Source of the DNA: Campylorhamphus procurvoides
Lineage: Eukaryota > Chordata > Aves > Passeriformes > Dendrocolaptidae
NCBI GenBank assembly: GCA_013396655.1
Contig: WBMV01006580.1
Span: forward strand, 1-64,000
Length of the DNA stretch: 64,000 nucleotides
Direction of reading: 5' to 3'
The translations under genes were made by a program, and so were the position numbers. Shown in pieces: positions 45,853 through 57,499 of this stretch (positions are counted from its first letter, which is position 1; each line of letters begins with the position of its first letter). Under the pieces are notes generated by a model. It saw only the letters and a list, made by a program, of their open reading frames with translations, was not told the DNA's origin and ran no database searches.

Positions 45853-46500
45853 CCCATTCCTGCTGGGAATTGCCTTCCTCAGCCTTATTCTCCCCATTCC
45901 TGCTGGGAATTACCTTCCTGGGGCCTGTTCTCCCCATTCCTGCTGGGAATTACCTTCTTGAGCCCTGTTCTCCCCATTCCTGCTGGGAATTACCTTCCTC
46001 AGCCCTGTTCTCCCCATTCCTGCTGGGAATTACCTTCTTGAGCCCTGTTCTCCCCATTCCTGCTGGGAATTACCTTCCTGAGCCCTGTTTTCCCACTTCC
46101 TGCTGGGAATTACCTTCCTGAGCCCTGTTCTCCCCATTCCTGCTGGGAATTACCTTCCTGGGCCCTGTTCTCCCCATTCCTGCTGGGAATTACCTTCCTG
46201 AGCCCTGTTCTCCCCATTCCTGCTGGGAATTACCTTCTTCAGCCCTGTTTTCCCACTTCCTGCTGGGAATTACCTTCCTGAGCCCTGTTCTCCCCATTCC
46301 TGCTGGGAATTACCTTCCTGGGCCCTGTTCTCCCCATTCCTGCTGGGAATTACCTTCCTCAGCCCTGTTTTCCCCATTCCTGCTGGGAATTACCTTCCTC
46401 AGCCCTGTTTTCCCCATTCCTGCTGGGAATTGCCTTCCTGGGCCCTGTTCTCCCCATTCCTGCTGGGAATGACCTTCCTCAGCCCTGTTTTCCCACTTCC
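45853..46500. repeat. 40-bp minisatellite, sixteen copies
   Basis: Unit CCATTCCTGCTGGGAATTACCTTCCTGAGCCC plus TGTTCTCC. Three units make 120 bp, so a 40-residue repeat (LLGITFLSPVLPIPAGNY) reads open; not taken as a gene. Confidence 0.97.
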
Positions 46501-47249
46501 TCTGTCACCTACACACATCCACCCATGGCAGACTCTGGGATTTTCCCTATTCCACGGCATTTGGGGTCTAAATCTGCTTTTAGGGATTATTCCCCTTAGA
46601 GTTTATTTTCTTTCTAGTGCCTATAGAGGCTGAAAGCTTTCACTCTGTTCCTGTATCCCAAAAATTCCAGGGTCACCTGAGGTTATCCGGGAGGTAAATT
46701 TTCCTCTGCCCTTCTTGTCCCATTTGCTTCATTTCACCCCCACTTGGGGAACCTTCTCCCTGACACTGGGAAACCTCCTGGTTCTGACAGAATGGCATTC
46801 TTATGATGACTATTCTCCCTTTTCCTTTGCTGGGAATTTGGTCTGGATGCTTTTCCATCATCTTTAATCCCTCAGGGAAGGGAGTCAGTCCTTGGCCTGC
46901 CCAAAGAGCACATGGAGGGAGGACCTTTCAAGCTCAATGACCCCAGAGCATGAGCTGCTCAACCACCATCACACCACCATGTTCTGTGACTTGGGTCCCA
47001 GAGGAGCAGAGAAGATGCCCAGAATGCTGGGGGATGTTTTACCCAGGTGGGACAGTGCAGCTCCTGCTGCTGGGGTCACTTCTAGCAAAATAAGGCGCCA
47101 GAGGGACCTCCAGGACCTGAGCTGGCCTGGTGGAGCTCCTCACAATCACATATAGAGGCTGGGCCACCCTTTATCCTATAGATCCTATAGGTCCTTTTGA
47201 GCCACGTGCCATCCCTGGGCCACCTGAGAACACCATTTGTGAAGCGCTG

Positions 47250-47640
47250 GGGGCAGGCAAAGTGCAAGTCTCATCCTTTAACACCGGAACGTGCGTCTTT
47301 TTAACCCGAAACAGTTGCGGGGGGAAGGAATTAATGAGAAGCAGAACAAGGAATCCCAAGGCAAGGGGATTTCAAAGGGCTGTTTGGGAGCTGCTGGAAT
47401 AATTGGGAGACAAAACCTCGGTGGGATGTTGATTTAAGGAAAGAAGGGAACAGGGCCTTTATTATTCCCAGCGTAGAAACACGGCCTGTGTGCTCAGATG
47501 TCAAAGTTTGGGGAGGAAGGCACGAGTGGATGGCTGTTAATACAACTCTGATTTATTTCATTGTCCCTATAAACTCGTCAGGGTAGTCTGGGCTTTCAAG
47601 TCTTTGGTGTTTAAAGGCGATCCCCGTGATTCGAACCTTT
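47250..47640. promoter_or_regulatory. Candidate conserved noncoding block
   Basis: CpG-keeping stretch (CACCGGAACGTGCGTC, CCCGAAACAGTTGCGG, AACTCGTCAGGG, GGCGATCCCCGTGATTCG) with TTAATAC and GATTTATTTC motifs, unlike the CpG-poor DNA around it. Confidence 0.3.
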
Positions 47641-47864
47641 CTGCGGGGTGTTTGTGGGGTGACAGCAAATGAATCCCACTCGCTGGGAGCAGGGAGGGAT
47701 TTTCCCAATAAAAAACACACTCACTTGGTGCTTTCCCACCTTTCTCACGGGGCTTTTTTTAGGAGTCGAGGCTGCCAAATATTCCTTATCCAAGTCATTG
47801 TCCTGTGGGTGCTTTGATGGTCCTCCTTGACTGCTGGATGGGAACTGCTGATGGAATGTGGCAT

Positions 47865-48050
47865 TCCTTGTGCAACGGCCTTGGGAATCCTGTGCCTGGT
47901 TGTCCAGGGAAGCGGTGGCTGCCACATCCCTGCAAGTGTCCGAGGTTGGGTTGGAGGAACCTGGGATAGTGGAGGGCTGGGAAGGGATGGGCTTTAAGGT
48001 GCCTCCAAACCCAAACCATTCCATGGTTCCGCCTGAACCACCTGGAATGA
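47865..48050 (+). mobile_element. CR1 LINE 3' fragment
   Basis: Contains GTTGTCCAGGGAAGCGGTGGCTGCC, GTCCGAGGTTGGGTTGGAGG and CCAAACCCAAACCATTCCATGG, a diverged CR1 tail. Confidence 0.75.
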
Positions 48051-49704
48051 GGTAGTGGAGGATGGAATGTACCCCTGGCAAGGCTGACAGAATGCTGTGT
48101 CCAGGGACAATTCCCATTTCCAAGGAGAAGCATCTCTAGGGAGAGGGAAAGCTGTCGTTCAGGTGACATCTCCTGCTGCTATGGAAGGGTTTGGTTGGAT
48201 ATCTCAGAGAGGTGATTTGACCACCTTGCTCCAACTCATGCCGTGGTGACTTGGCCATCAGGAGCTGGGAGAATCCTTCTGAGCCTGCCTTTTTGGGGAA
48301 AACAGGAAAGGTTGGGGCTGGTTTGACACAACCAAGGTAGGAAACGTGTTTCCTGCAAGGCACACGAGCAGTTTTTCAAGAAGTGGGTTTTTCCCTCATG
48401 AAGCCACAGGGGCCCTTCCTCTGGCCACCAGAAATCCTGAATATCTGCTTGTCATCGGGATTTAATGGGGAAAAAACCCCCAAACAACCCAAACCAGGAG
48501 AAAAACCAACCATGCCCATCCCAGGTTTTTTGATTTAACCTTTGTGCTTTCCCTCTGGAAAGAGAGGATGAGGAGACCCGGCCCAGAGGATGGGACAGAG
48601 AGGACACCTGGGCTTGTGCAGCTCCACCTTGCACCTCTGCCAGGAATCTCCTGCTCTTTCCCATTAACGTGTGGGATTTTGGAGCCTGGGGTTGGCACTG
48701 TGACCAGAGCAGGGACCCACTTCCCAACTCCCCCCATCCCTGCTCCCTCCTGCTCCCTGCACCTGCACAGCCATCCCTGGGACTTGTTAAGCCCGCAGGT
48801 GGCACCTCATAAACCTGCCTGGAGACCTCGGAGTTGAAACCAGAGTCACCCAGGCAGGTTTCCAGACTTGCTTGTGCTTGACTGACAGCTTGTTCCCTCT
48901 TTATGGGGAGCCAGCACGTGTTCCCAGGAAAAACAGCTCAGGAAAAGTTCCCCCTGTGTGTAAAATCCTCCAGGTGGTTCTTCCAACCACCTTGAAAGTG
49001 CCTTGGATGGGATCCAGCTCCTCCTGGCCTCGGTTGGCTCCATGGGCACGGCAGCAGGATGGAGCAGCACCAAACCTGGTCCTCATGGAGAGCTGTCGCT
49101 CCTTGCCATCCTCATGGGGGCAGAGAACGGTTGGATTTGGGGTTTTTGGGTTTGGCAATGGGTGGTTTTCTGTGGCAGAAAAGTCTTGGAGAATTCAGGA
49201 GAGAAAAACCTGCAAATGAGGGGAGATCTGGAAGAGAAAACTCTCCCAAATCTGCCCAAGGACAAAGTAGCAGGTGGGGACACCCAAAGCTCTGGGATTT
49301 CCTCCTTTCTCCAGCATCAAAGCAAAGCCCTGAGAGTCCTTCCCAGCAGGACCAGCAGAGTGTCCCACCACAAAAAGAGAGTGCTGGATCCACTGTGGAC
49401 TCTGCCAGTCGTCTTGAGTGAGGTCCCACATGAATTCCTGCTCTACGAGTTCAGCATCCACAAGAAGCAAGTTTCCTGGGATTTGAAGCCAGGAGGGAAT
49501 CATTAAGGCCCTCTGGTGTGATGGCTGTGATAACACATGCCTTGGGTTCTTCCCCAGCAAATTTGGCCTCAAATATATGTTTTGGATATTTTTTTAAAAA
49601 GACACATCTAGTCTTGACTCAAAGTCTCTCGGTGATGGACCAACAAAGGATCTGCAGATATTGGCAGCCCCCTGATACCCAGGCTGCACCCTGGTCCCAC
49701 ATGA

Positions 49705-49985
49705 CATTCCAAATGGAATCATTAGGGTTGGAAAAGACCTCTGAGATCGTCAAGTCCAACCTTTGACTGACTAGATCGTGTCCACTAGACCGTATCACAA
49801 CGTACCACCTCTACTCATTATTTGAGCTCTTCCAGGGGTGGTGACTCCACCACTTCCCCAGGCACCTGTTCCAACGCTTGACCACTCTTTGAGTGCTGAA
49901 ACTTTTCCTCACATCCAACCTGAGCTTCTCCAGGTGCATCCTGAAGGGATTCTTCCTTGTCCTATCACGACGTCCTGGGAGAAAG
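49705..49985 (-). mobile_element. CR1 LINE 3' fragment (older subfamily)
   Basis: Plus strand has AATCATTAGGGTTGGAAAAGACCTCTGAGATCGTCAAGTCC, GGTGGTGACTCCACCACTTCCC and CCAACCTGAGCTTCTCC, matching the reverse complement of the CR1 type that ends in GAGATCxTCxAGTCCAACC. Ends near CTTGTCCTATCACG. Confidence 0.9.
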
Positions 49986-51009
49986 GGCCAATCCCCACCT
50001 CACCACCTCCAATGGTTGCAACCTCAGCATGACCCAGCCACAGCTCCAGAAGTCCCTGTATGGGTTGGTGGAAGCTGAGGGAAATTTGGAGCATGGGCAG
50101 AATCCTGGGCTCTTTCCATGAGCATCCAGGGCTGGGGGAGTGTGGATTCCTGGGAATGCATAGCAGGAATGCTCCTGTGAAACTCCAGGATCTTTTAATG
50201 CTGAGCAGAACTGGTCCATGAGATGCTGATTTGACTCCAGCAAACTTCCTCTCTTCTCCATCTGAGAGTTTTGGGGGAGGCTGGTTGGCTGGAAGCAGGT
50301 ACATATCTTGGTTTTCCCACCAAAAAAAAGAGGGAAAATGGAAGAAACCTGAGCTTTTTCATGAAATTGTCAGATTCCAAGACTTGGCACTTGGAGAGAA
50401 CTCCTAAAAACTGTGAGTCTCGCAGTGATATCTGAGTCAGCCTTTCAGGACTTGGGAATTTCCAGCAGTAACGTGGGAGGCCAGAATGGGAAACCTCTGG
50501 AGAAACCTGGGTGTGCTGCATAAAAATCTCATTTTTAGGCAGAGAAACTGAGGCACAGCATGGGTGGAGACCACGTGGAGGAAGGATTGAACCTCCCTGA
50601 GGAAACACCAGCTCTTGGTGAGTGCCCAGAAGGTCCTGGCTGGTCTGTGTGTCTGAGTGCCACATCCTTCCAGGAAAATGCCTTCTGTTGAGCCCCTTTT
50701 TAAGGCAGGATTGGTGCTTTGAGCTCAGGTCGAGCAGCGGAACCTTCTCATGAAGGCGAAGTGGAGGGGTTACAAAACATACATCATAAAAAACCCCCCT
50801 CCAGGCTTGGTGGGAAAAGGTTTAAAGAACAAACACTGAGTGCAGTTCAGCACTTTGGGAGGTGGGGAGAGGAGGAGCAGGAGAGCTCAGCCCTACAGAG
50901 AGAGCCAAAGCCAAGGCTTGTGGTTGCCAAGACATCAGCCAAGAGGCCAACACAACTGGGATGGCAGTAAAATCCTGTGCGAGGCAGGCTGGGCCAAGAA
51001 CGAGTTTGC

Positions 51010-51190
51010 TTTCTGTTCTCCCTCACTGAACAGATGATGATTCAAAGATAAATCACGCTTGGAGTCAAATCAAGTGATTGGATTAAAGTTTAGCTGAGTC
51101 TTTAGAGCCTGTTCGGGACACAATGGAAAGCTAATTGAAAACGTACATTTGTGAGACCCTTGAACTCTCCAGCTCTTAATAAAACACTAC
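51010..51190. promoter_or_regulatory. Candidate conserved noncoding block
   Basis: Overlapping TCF/LEF- and GATA-like sites (TTCAAAGATAAATCACG), GTGATTGGATTAAAG, GCTAATTGAAAACG and CTCTTAATAAAAC within 170 bp. Confidence 0.35.
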
Positions 51191-52279
51191 TGCAAAGTCC
51201 ACGAGGGCTCCCTGCCCCTCCACAGATCCCCCTCCACAAGTGCCTTTATTCCTCAGGTATGTGGGGAAATGGAATTCATTTTCCCTCCAAGCCTCACCAA
51301 AGAGAGGCATGTTCGTGAGCGTAATTCAGCCCTCGCTCGTGGTGCCGTAACTGATTCTGCTCAGCTCACTGGGAAGAAGTGAGGCAAGACAAAGGAAAGC
51401 CATTCCTTGGGGGAAAAAAATGGGAATTTAAACACTTCATGCCTTTAATCAGTCTTTGCTCTCCGGCGCAGCTGGTGTTCCAGAGCCTGCACTGGGCTCA
51501 GGGGGCTCTGGAGTCTTAAATGCGACCTGAAATTCCTTCTAGATGTGCTGTGGGAGAACATGCCATGTTTTATTTGTCCTGAGAATAAAATTGCCTCCTG
51601 GAATCCCTCCCGGTTCTTAAGGAACATTCCCCAGCCTCCAGCTCCAAAACGTTGTGTCCTTTTTGGTGGAAATGCCGGTGGAACCCACAAATGAGGAGAA
51701 TAAACTTCCCCGAGTCCACACAGAGGGGAAAAAACCCAACTCTCCACTTGCCCTGGGTGCATCCAAGCATGAGTTCTCCTTGGTTGTCCTCAGCCATGGA
51801 AGGGAAGATGCAGGAACCTCCTGGCCAGGGAGTTTTGCCCCCTTCCACTCACATCACCCAAAAATGGGTGATGGAGGAGTCCTGAGAGGAGCATGGAAAA
51901 ACTGCTTCCTCCATGGGCAAGGTTTTAGATATCTCCAACTTCTTCCACCTTGAGGATGCTATTTCCTGCATAAGGGGGTGTGTGCAGAGGCCACAGGTGG
52001 GAAGCTGAAGCATGGAAGATTTGGGGAGCAGAAGGGGAAGAAATGATGCTTATTTTAGAAGATGACCCCTCTTCTTCTCCTAGAACGTGACCGGTTTGGT
52101 TTCCAGTCCCAACAGACGTGTCTTGGCTGTTCTTAGAGGCTCCAGTGACTGCTGCTGTCCCATCCTTGCTCATAAAGCCATTTCCTACTCTTCAAAGGGA
52201 CTTCCCCCTTGTTTGGAAGAGGGAGAAGCAGCTGCTTTGGGGGTGAAGGTGCTCTCAGAATGTTGGGAAGGAGTGAGGA

Positions 52280-52600
52280 GGCTCAGTACCTAAAGGGGCT
52301 CCAAGAAGCCTGGAGAAGGACTTTTTATGAGGGCCAGAAGTGACAGGACAAAGGGAATGGCTTCCCCCTGCCGGAGGGCAGAGTTAGGTGGGATATTGGG
52401 ATGGAATTGTTCCCTGAGAGGGTGGGCAGGCCCTGGCACTGGTTGAGCAGAGAAACTGTGGCTGCCCCTGCATCCCTGGGAGTGTCCAAGGCCAGGCTGG
52501 ACCAACCTGGTCCATGGAAGGTGTCCCTGCTCATGGAGGGGGTGGAAGGAGATGATTTTGAGGGTTCCTTCCAACCCAAACCACTCTGGATCTCTGTGGA
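52280..52600 (+). mobile_element. CR1 LINE 3' fragment
   Basis: Contains AGTGACAGGACAAAGGGAATGG, the GGCAGGCCCTGGCACTGGTTG block, GTGTCCAAGGCCAGGCTGGA and GGTTCCTTCCAACCCAAACCA, in CR1 3'-end order. Confidence 0.9.
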
Positions 52601-53287
52601 TTTGCAATGCCTGAGATGACAACCGTGTGAAAGAACATTCTCCCATCTGGAGAACCTGTGGTTTATGCTGGAGTCTGGTGGGAAGGGGCAATGCAACAGA
52701 TGGATCATCTCAGCTTCCATGTGGCTCTACCAGGACACAGGAACACTTTGTCCTGTGTTGGCTGGGGATGTGGGAGACTTAAACAGCACCCGTGGGAATG
52801 GCTGTGGAAGCAGCCTGAGGGGTGTGGGCCTTCCTTGTAGTACAGCAGGTTATGGTTCTGCTGTGCCTCTTCGACCACGAGCAGATGTTGACTCTGCCAG
52901 CCCTGACTCCTCTTGCCAAGGATCCCATCCCTGCAGAAGACAAGAGCCACTGATCCCACACCCCTTTCCCTCCCAAATCCAGCTGGGGGAGCAAAGCAGA
53001 GAAGATTTGTCGTGCTTCGGGAATTCTTTGGCAGCTGAGGGGTTTGTTTAGTGCTGTGGATACACCAGCTACAAAAGTGCCCACTTTTGGGGTGGGATAT
53101 CTGAAGACACTGAGGTCCTGAGGCAAAGCATTGCAAAAAAGTGCCTTGGATTTCCTCCTCGCTGGGAGGGAATGAAGAGTTGAGGGAGGGGTTGATCAGG
53201 TCTTGATCAAAAAGGAAACCTAAAGTGTTGTGAGCTTGGAAAGCCCCTCTGAGTGCTCTGAAATAACAAGCTGTCCATGGTCTGAGA

Positions 53288-53500
53288 TCACAGATGGGCT
53301 GGGTTGGAGGGACCTTGAAGCCCATCCCATTCCACCTCTGCCATGGGCAGGGACACCTTCCACCAGCCCAGGTTGCTCCAAGCCCCATCCAACCTGACCT
53401 TGGACACTTCCAGGGATCCAGGGGCAGCCACAGCTTCTCTGGGCACCCTGTGCCAGGGTCTCACCACCCTCTGATACACATCAGCTCTGTGAAGCAACCA
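53288..53500 (-). mobile_element. CR1 LINE 3' fragment
   Basis: Plus strand reads GGTTGGAGGGACCTTGAAGCCC, GCCATGGGCAGGGACACCTTCCACCAG and GCTTCTCTGGGCACCCTGTGCC, which is the reverse complement of a CR1 3' end. Confidence 0.92.
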
Positions 53501-54211
53501 CAGCTGGGAGGAGCTTTGACGTCCCCTATGTCAGATAGCTCAGACGCGGCATTTTATCCAAAATCTTGGAGGCCTCTTCTCGCTGCTGCTGGCTTTGGTG
53601 GGGTGGGCTGTCTGAGGGCTTGGACTGGCTCCCATATAAAAGGTATGCATGATTCAGGCTCTCCTCCCCTCCTGGAGCTCTCCTCTGCTCTCCTTTAATG
53701 AAAGTAATAATAATTAGAACAATAAGATGATGTACGTGATCCTAAGGGCCCGTCCATGGCGTGGTAAGCCAGGAGCCTCCAGATCCCCCCAGAGCTCTTC
53801 TGTCAACTCCTTTTAATATTCCTGCTCTCTTTGCAACCCTGAGGGTCAGCAAACCTCCAGGAGGGGGAACCTCCTTCAGCTACAACATATGAAAACAGGA
53901 CCAAGAAGCTGAGTGGGATCATCCTGGGTGGAGTGTGGGGACGTAGAGCTTTGGGTGGGTGCTCGGGGGACGGCACGAACATCTCCCTCCTCGCCTTGGA
54001 GAACAACTGGGTTTCATTACGCGTTGCACAAGCCCCTTCTGGTTTGGGTTTCACCTCCAAAGGCGAGGGCAGATGTTGGCTCAGAGGCTGGGGGGGATGG
54101 TTCCAGGAATGGTCCTGGGCTGCATTTCAGGCTCAAATGTCCCCACTGATGACACTTCTTCAGAGGGTGGGCAGGCAGCTGGAAAAGGGAGTGGAAGCTC
54201 TTGGATGTGTT

Positions 54212-54770
54212 GGATGTGAGTCAGCAGTGCCCTGGAGCCAGGAGGGACATCCCTGTCCTGGGGGGCATCAGGGCAGGGAGGGGATTGTCCCGCTCTGCTC
54301 TGCACTGGGGTGGCCTCACCTGCAACGCTGGGGCAGGTTGAACACAATGGAAGGGAGGGATTGAGACCTTGGAGAGTGTCCAAAGGAGGGACACAGGGAT
54401 GGGTGAGGGCACTGAGGGCACTTGGGGTGTCCAGCTGGAGAAGAGGAGACTGAGGGGAGAGCTCATTGCAGAGGAGGGGCAGGCAGTGATCTCTGCTCTG
54501 TGGGGAACCAGGGACAGCACCCAGGGATGACTGGAGCTGTGTCAGGGCAGGGTTTGGTGGATCTCAAGAGAAGGTTCTTCTTCTCCCAGAGGGTGGTGGG
54601 CACTCACCAGGCTCCCCAGGGCAGTGGGCATGGCCCCAAGGCTGCCAGAGCTCCAGGAGGGTTTGGATGATCCTTTGGGGATGATCCTGTGCAGGGCTGA
54701 GGGTTGGACTGGGTGACCTGTTGTGGGTCCCTCCTAACTCAACCCATCCTGTGTGTTCCTCTGTGGTCTT
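54212..54770 (+). mobile_element. CR1 LINE 3' fragment (longest in window)
   Basis: Starts in the ORF2 C-terminal region shared with 39443-39570 (reverse complement), passes through GTCCAGCTGGAGAAGAGGAGACTGAGG-type sequence, then the GGTGGTGGGCACTCACCAGGCT block, and ends after GGTTGGACTGGGTGACC. No intact coding frame. Confidence 0.88.
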
Positions 54771-55527
54771 TGTTACCCATCAGAGAGTCTCTGCTTTGCC
54801 CCCACAGACTTGTATCTTGCAGAGCAAAGGCACTCTGAGAGAAGTGGGACCCCCAAAAATCCAAATATACAGCGCTAGGTTGATACGGTGAGCTCTCCAT
54901 GGAAGATACAACCCATGAGAGCACCCCAAGGCACCAAAATGTGTTTGGTGTGGGGGGAAAAAAGGTCTCTCCAAGCTGCAGGAGCACAAAGTTTGTGCTG
55001 TGGTGGTGGAAGTCCTCTGAGAAAGGCAAGCTCATGTGCTGGCCTTGCCCTCGGAGCAAATCCTCTTTGTGAAAGCTGCTCATTTTAGCAGGGTGTCCTC
55101 TCTTCCTCTTCAGGAGAGTTCTGGGTCAGGCAGAGGGCACCTGTAGAGCTCAGAGGATGAAGTTCCAAAGCTTGAGCACAGTCCCTGGAGGAGTCCCTGT
55201 GGAGAAGACCTGGTCAAGCTTTCCAAAATATTTTCTTTATTAAGGATTTTGTGGGTGCTCCTTGTTGCTTCGCAGGGGCTGTTCTTTGGTAGGACCCAAG
55301 AGGTAGAACTGGTAGGGAGCTCAGCAAAGTTTGAGCACTTTTCTTCCCCCAAAGCTGAATTTCCCAGTAGTTTCCACCATATTTGTTCAAGTTTCTGGAC
55401 ACAAATATTGCATCATTTCCAGGTGTGAGTGGCTTTGTCCTCCCCTCCAACTGATAAAAGGACAGACCCTCTATGCCAGTGCCCCCTGTGTTTATATTCT
55501 CAGGCTCACCCCAAACCCTCTTTCCCG

Positions 55528-55585
55528 GAATATCCCGAGGTGGAAGGGACCCACAAGGGTCATCGAGTCCAACCCTTAGCCCTTC
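55528..55585 (-). mobile_element. Short CR1 3' remnant
   Basis: GGAATATCCCGAGGTGGAAGGGACCCACAAGGGTCATCGAGTCCAACCC is the reverse complement of a CR1 end of the AGTCCAACCC subfamily. Confidence 0.8.
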
Positions 55586-55699
55586 AAAAGAGTGCCCGGG
55601 AGTGTTTCCTTCTGAGCTAGGAGATGGAAAGCTCTCTGATAACACCGAGACCTCCTGCGTGCAGGAACTGGGCAGGCAAGGGCTCTCCTTTGGGCTGTA

Positions 55700-56010
55700 A
55701 TATCCTCACTCAGAAAGCACTTTAAATCAGAGCCGAGGCTTGATGAGGGCTTTATAATCACGAGCGAAATTAATAACTGACTGTTGAGTTTGTAGGTCCC
55801 CTGAAAAAGCTGATTCTTGATGGGAGAACAGGGGCCAGAAACTGAAACTAATCTTAATGAAAGAAGGGGATCCAAGAAGCCGGAGGGCTGTAAAGGCTGC
55901 CTGATCAAATCTCCACCGGACCACACTTCCCTCGCAATCCCCCATTTTGAAAGCCCAATTTCCTGCGAGATTGCATGATTATTATTTTTTAATCTAAAAT
56001 GTATGGCTGA
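55700..56010. promoter_or_regulatory. Candidate conserved noncoding block
   Basis: Starts just past a CR1 remnant. Contains CTTTAAATC, TTTATAATCACGAGCG, AAATTAATAACTG, CTGATCAAATC (TCF-like), TTGCATGATTATTATT (POU/HOX-like) and TTTTTAATCTAAAATG. Low CpG loss and high motif density. Confidence 0.4.
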
Positions 56011-57379
56011 AAGGAAAAGAAAAAAAAAAAAAGAAAGAAAGAAGGAAAGAAAAAAGAGAATAACTCTGGCAACGCGAACGAGCCCGTCGAGAGCGGTTTG
56101 CTGGAAATGCCGAACATTGCGTTGCCCAAAACTTGGCATTTCTGGGAGTGGCCGGCGGGGAGGAAAGGGGATTGTTCTCGTGGCTGGTGTCAAGTGGGAC
56201 CATGGAGCCACAACTGCAGATTTGGCATGTCCCATGGAAAGGAGAAGCTCTGCGGGCCGGAACGATCCCGCTCAGCAGCGTCAGCGGTTGCGTAGGTTGG
56301 GCTGGGAGAGGACTGGGAGGGACGGCATTCTGGAAGTCTGGCGCTTTCTGGTCCCAGATGAACGAGCTCCCAATCTGGTTCTCAGGCACACAGACTTGCT
56401 CACATGAAAATAAAAACCAGAGGGAGGCTGTTTAAAGACTCAGACACTTGGTATGCCCGGCAAGAGCCTTGGGAAGGCATCCTGGTGGAGGGAGAACATA
56501 GCGGGCCTCTGGTGCCCTACCTTTTGCCCAGGACATCTCCCTGAAGGCATTCAAAGCTCCTCCTCCTCACACCCAGCCCTTGATCCTGGGTTCAGATGGA
56601 AGTTTAGTCATGTTTTAGCAGGGTTCTTCAGAGGACAGGTGGCTCTGGAGGGTGGTACAGCCTCTCCAAGGTCTCCTCCAGCCCCCAGGAGGGCTCTCTT
56701 TCCATAGACAGATGAAACCTACGGCAGCTTCTCTTGATGCTTCTCAACTCTGAAGCTTCTCCTAACTTGCCTGCTGTGGAGAGGCACCTCAAGCTGGGGA
56801 GGATGGGTCCCGTCCTGCAGGGCTCAGCAGGTGTGCTCCAGGGGGACACACCTGTGCAGGGATGCAGGAGCCTGAACCTCCTTCAACCAAGGTCCAGAAG
56901 GTGAACCTTTTGTCCCGTGGCCTCTCCTTCACGAGCCTCAGTTGGACCTACCCCACCTGGTCTGGACAGGCTGTGATTCAGTGAAGTTGTTGGTTCCAAT
57001 TGAAGAAAAAACACCCAAACAGGAGAGCTGTAGAAACTGTGAAGGACAGATGGGCTGGAGCACCATCTCACAGCAGCAACAGCACCAAAGCCCCATCCTG
57101 ATCCCACTGAGGGTGTTGGCAAAGCTCCCACTGACCCTGCTGGTAGTAGGATCAGCCCTCCATACGTGGTTGGGGTGGTTCCACCACAGCCTTTCTCTTG
57201 TTCTGGGCTCTGTGGATGTCAGTGGTGATTCCACTGGTGCCACGGGTCAGGACACGAGTCGCATCCAATCAGTGCCCTGTGGCTCTCTGTGCATTTATCA
57301 ACTGCAATTTCAGGCTGCAAACAAAGGGATTGGAAGGTTGAAAAACAAGGAAGGAATGCGCTCTTGGCAGCTCTGCTGA

Positions 57380-57499
57380 CCAGATGTTTGTTTTTTCTCC
57401 CTTGCTCTTAACAATGACTAAAAAACTCGTGAACGGTCCCGAGCCCGGCGCGAGGTCAGCCCCGAAAAGTAGGTAAGAGGTGTCGCAACAAACATCTGG
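57380..57499. promoter_or_regulatory. Perfect inverted repeat of an E-box plus FOX-like site
   Basis: CCAGATGTTTGTT at 57380-57392 and its exact reverse complement AACAAACATCTGG at 57487-57499, with 94 bp between. The 13-bp arms each join a CAGATG E-box to TGTTTGTT. The spacer holds AACAATG (SOX-like) and a CpG-rich core GGTCCCGAGCCCGGCGCGAGG. Confidence 0.5.

Noticed and set aside
45756..46121. LLGITFLSPVLPIPAGNY repeat protein
   Set aside because: 40-bp array with 120-bp reading period; not gene-like outside the array.
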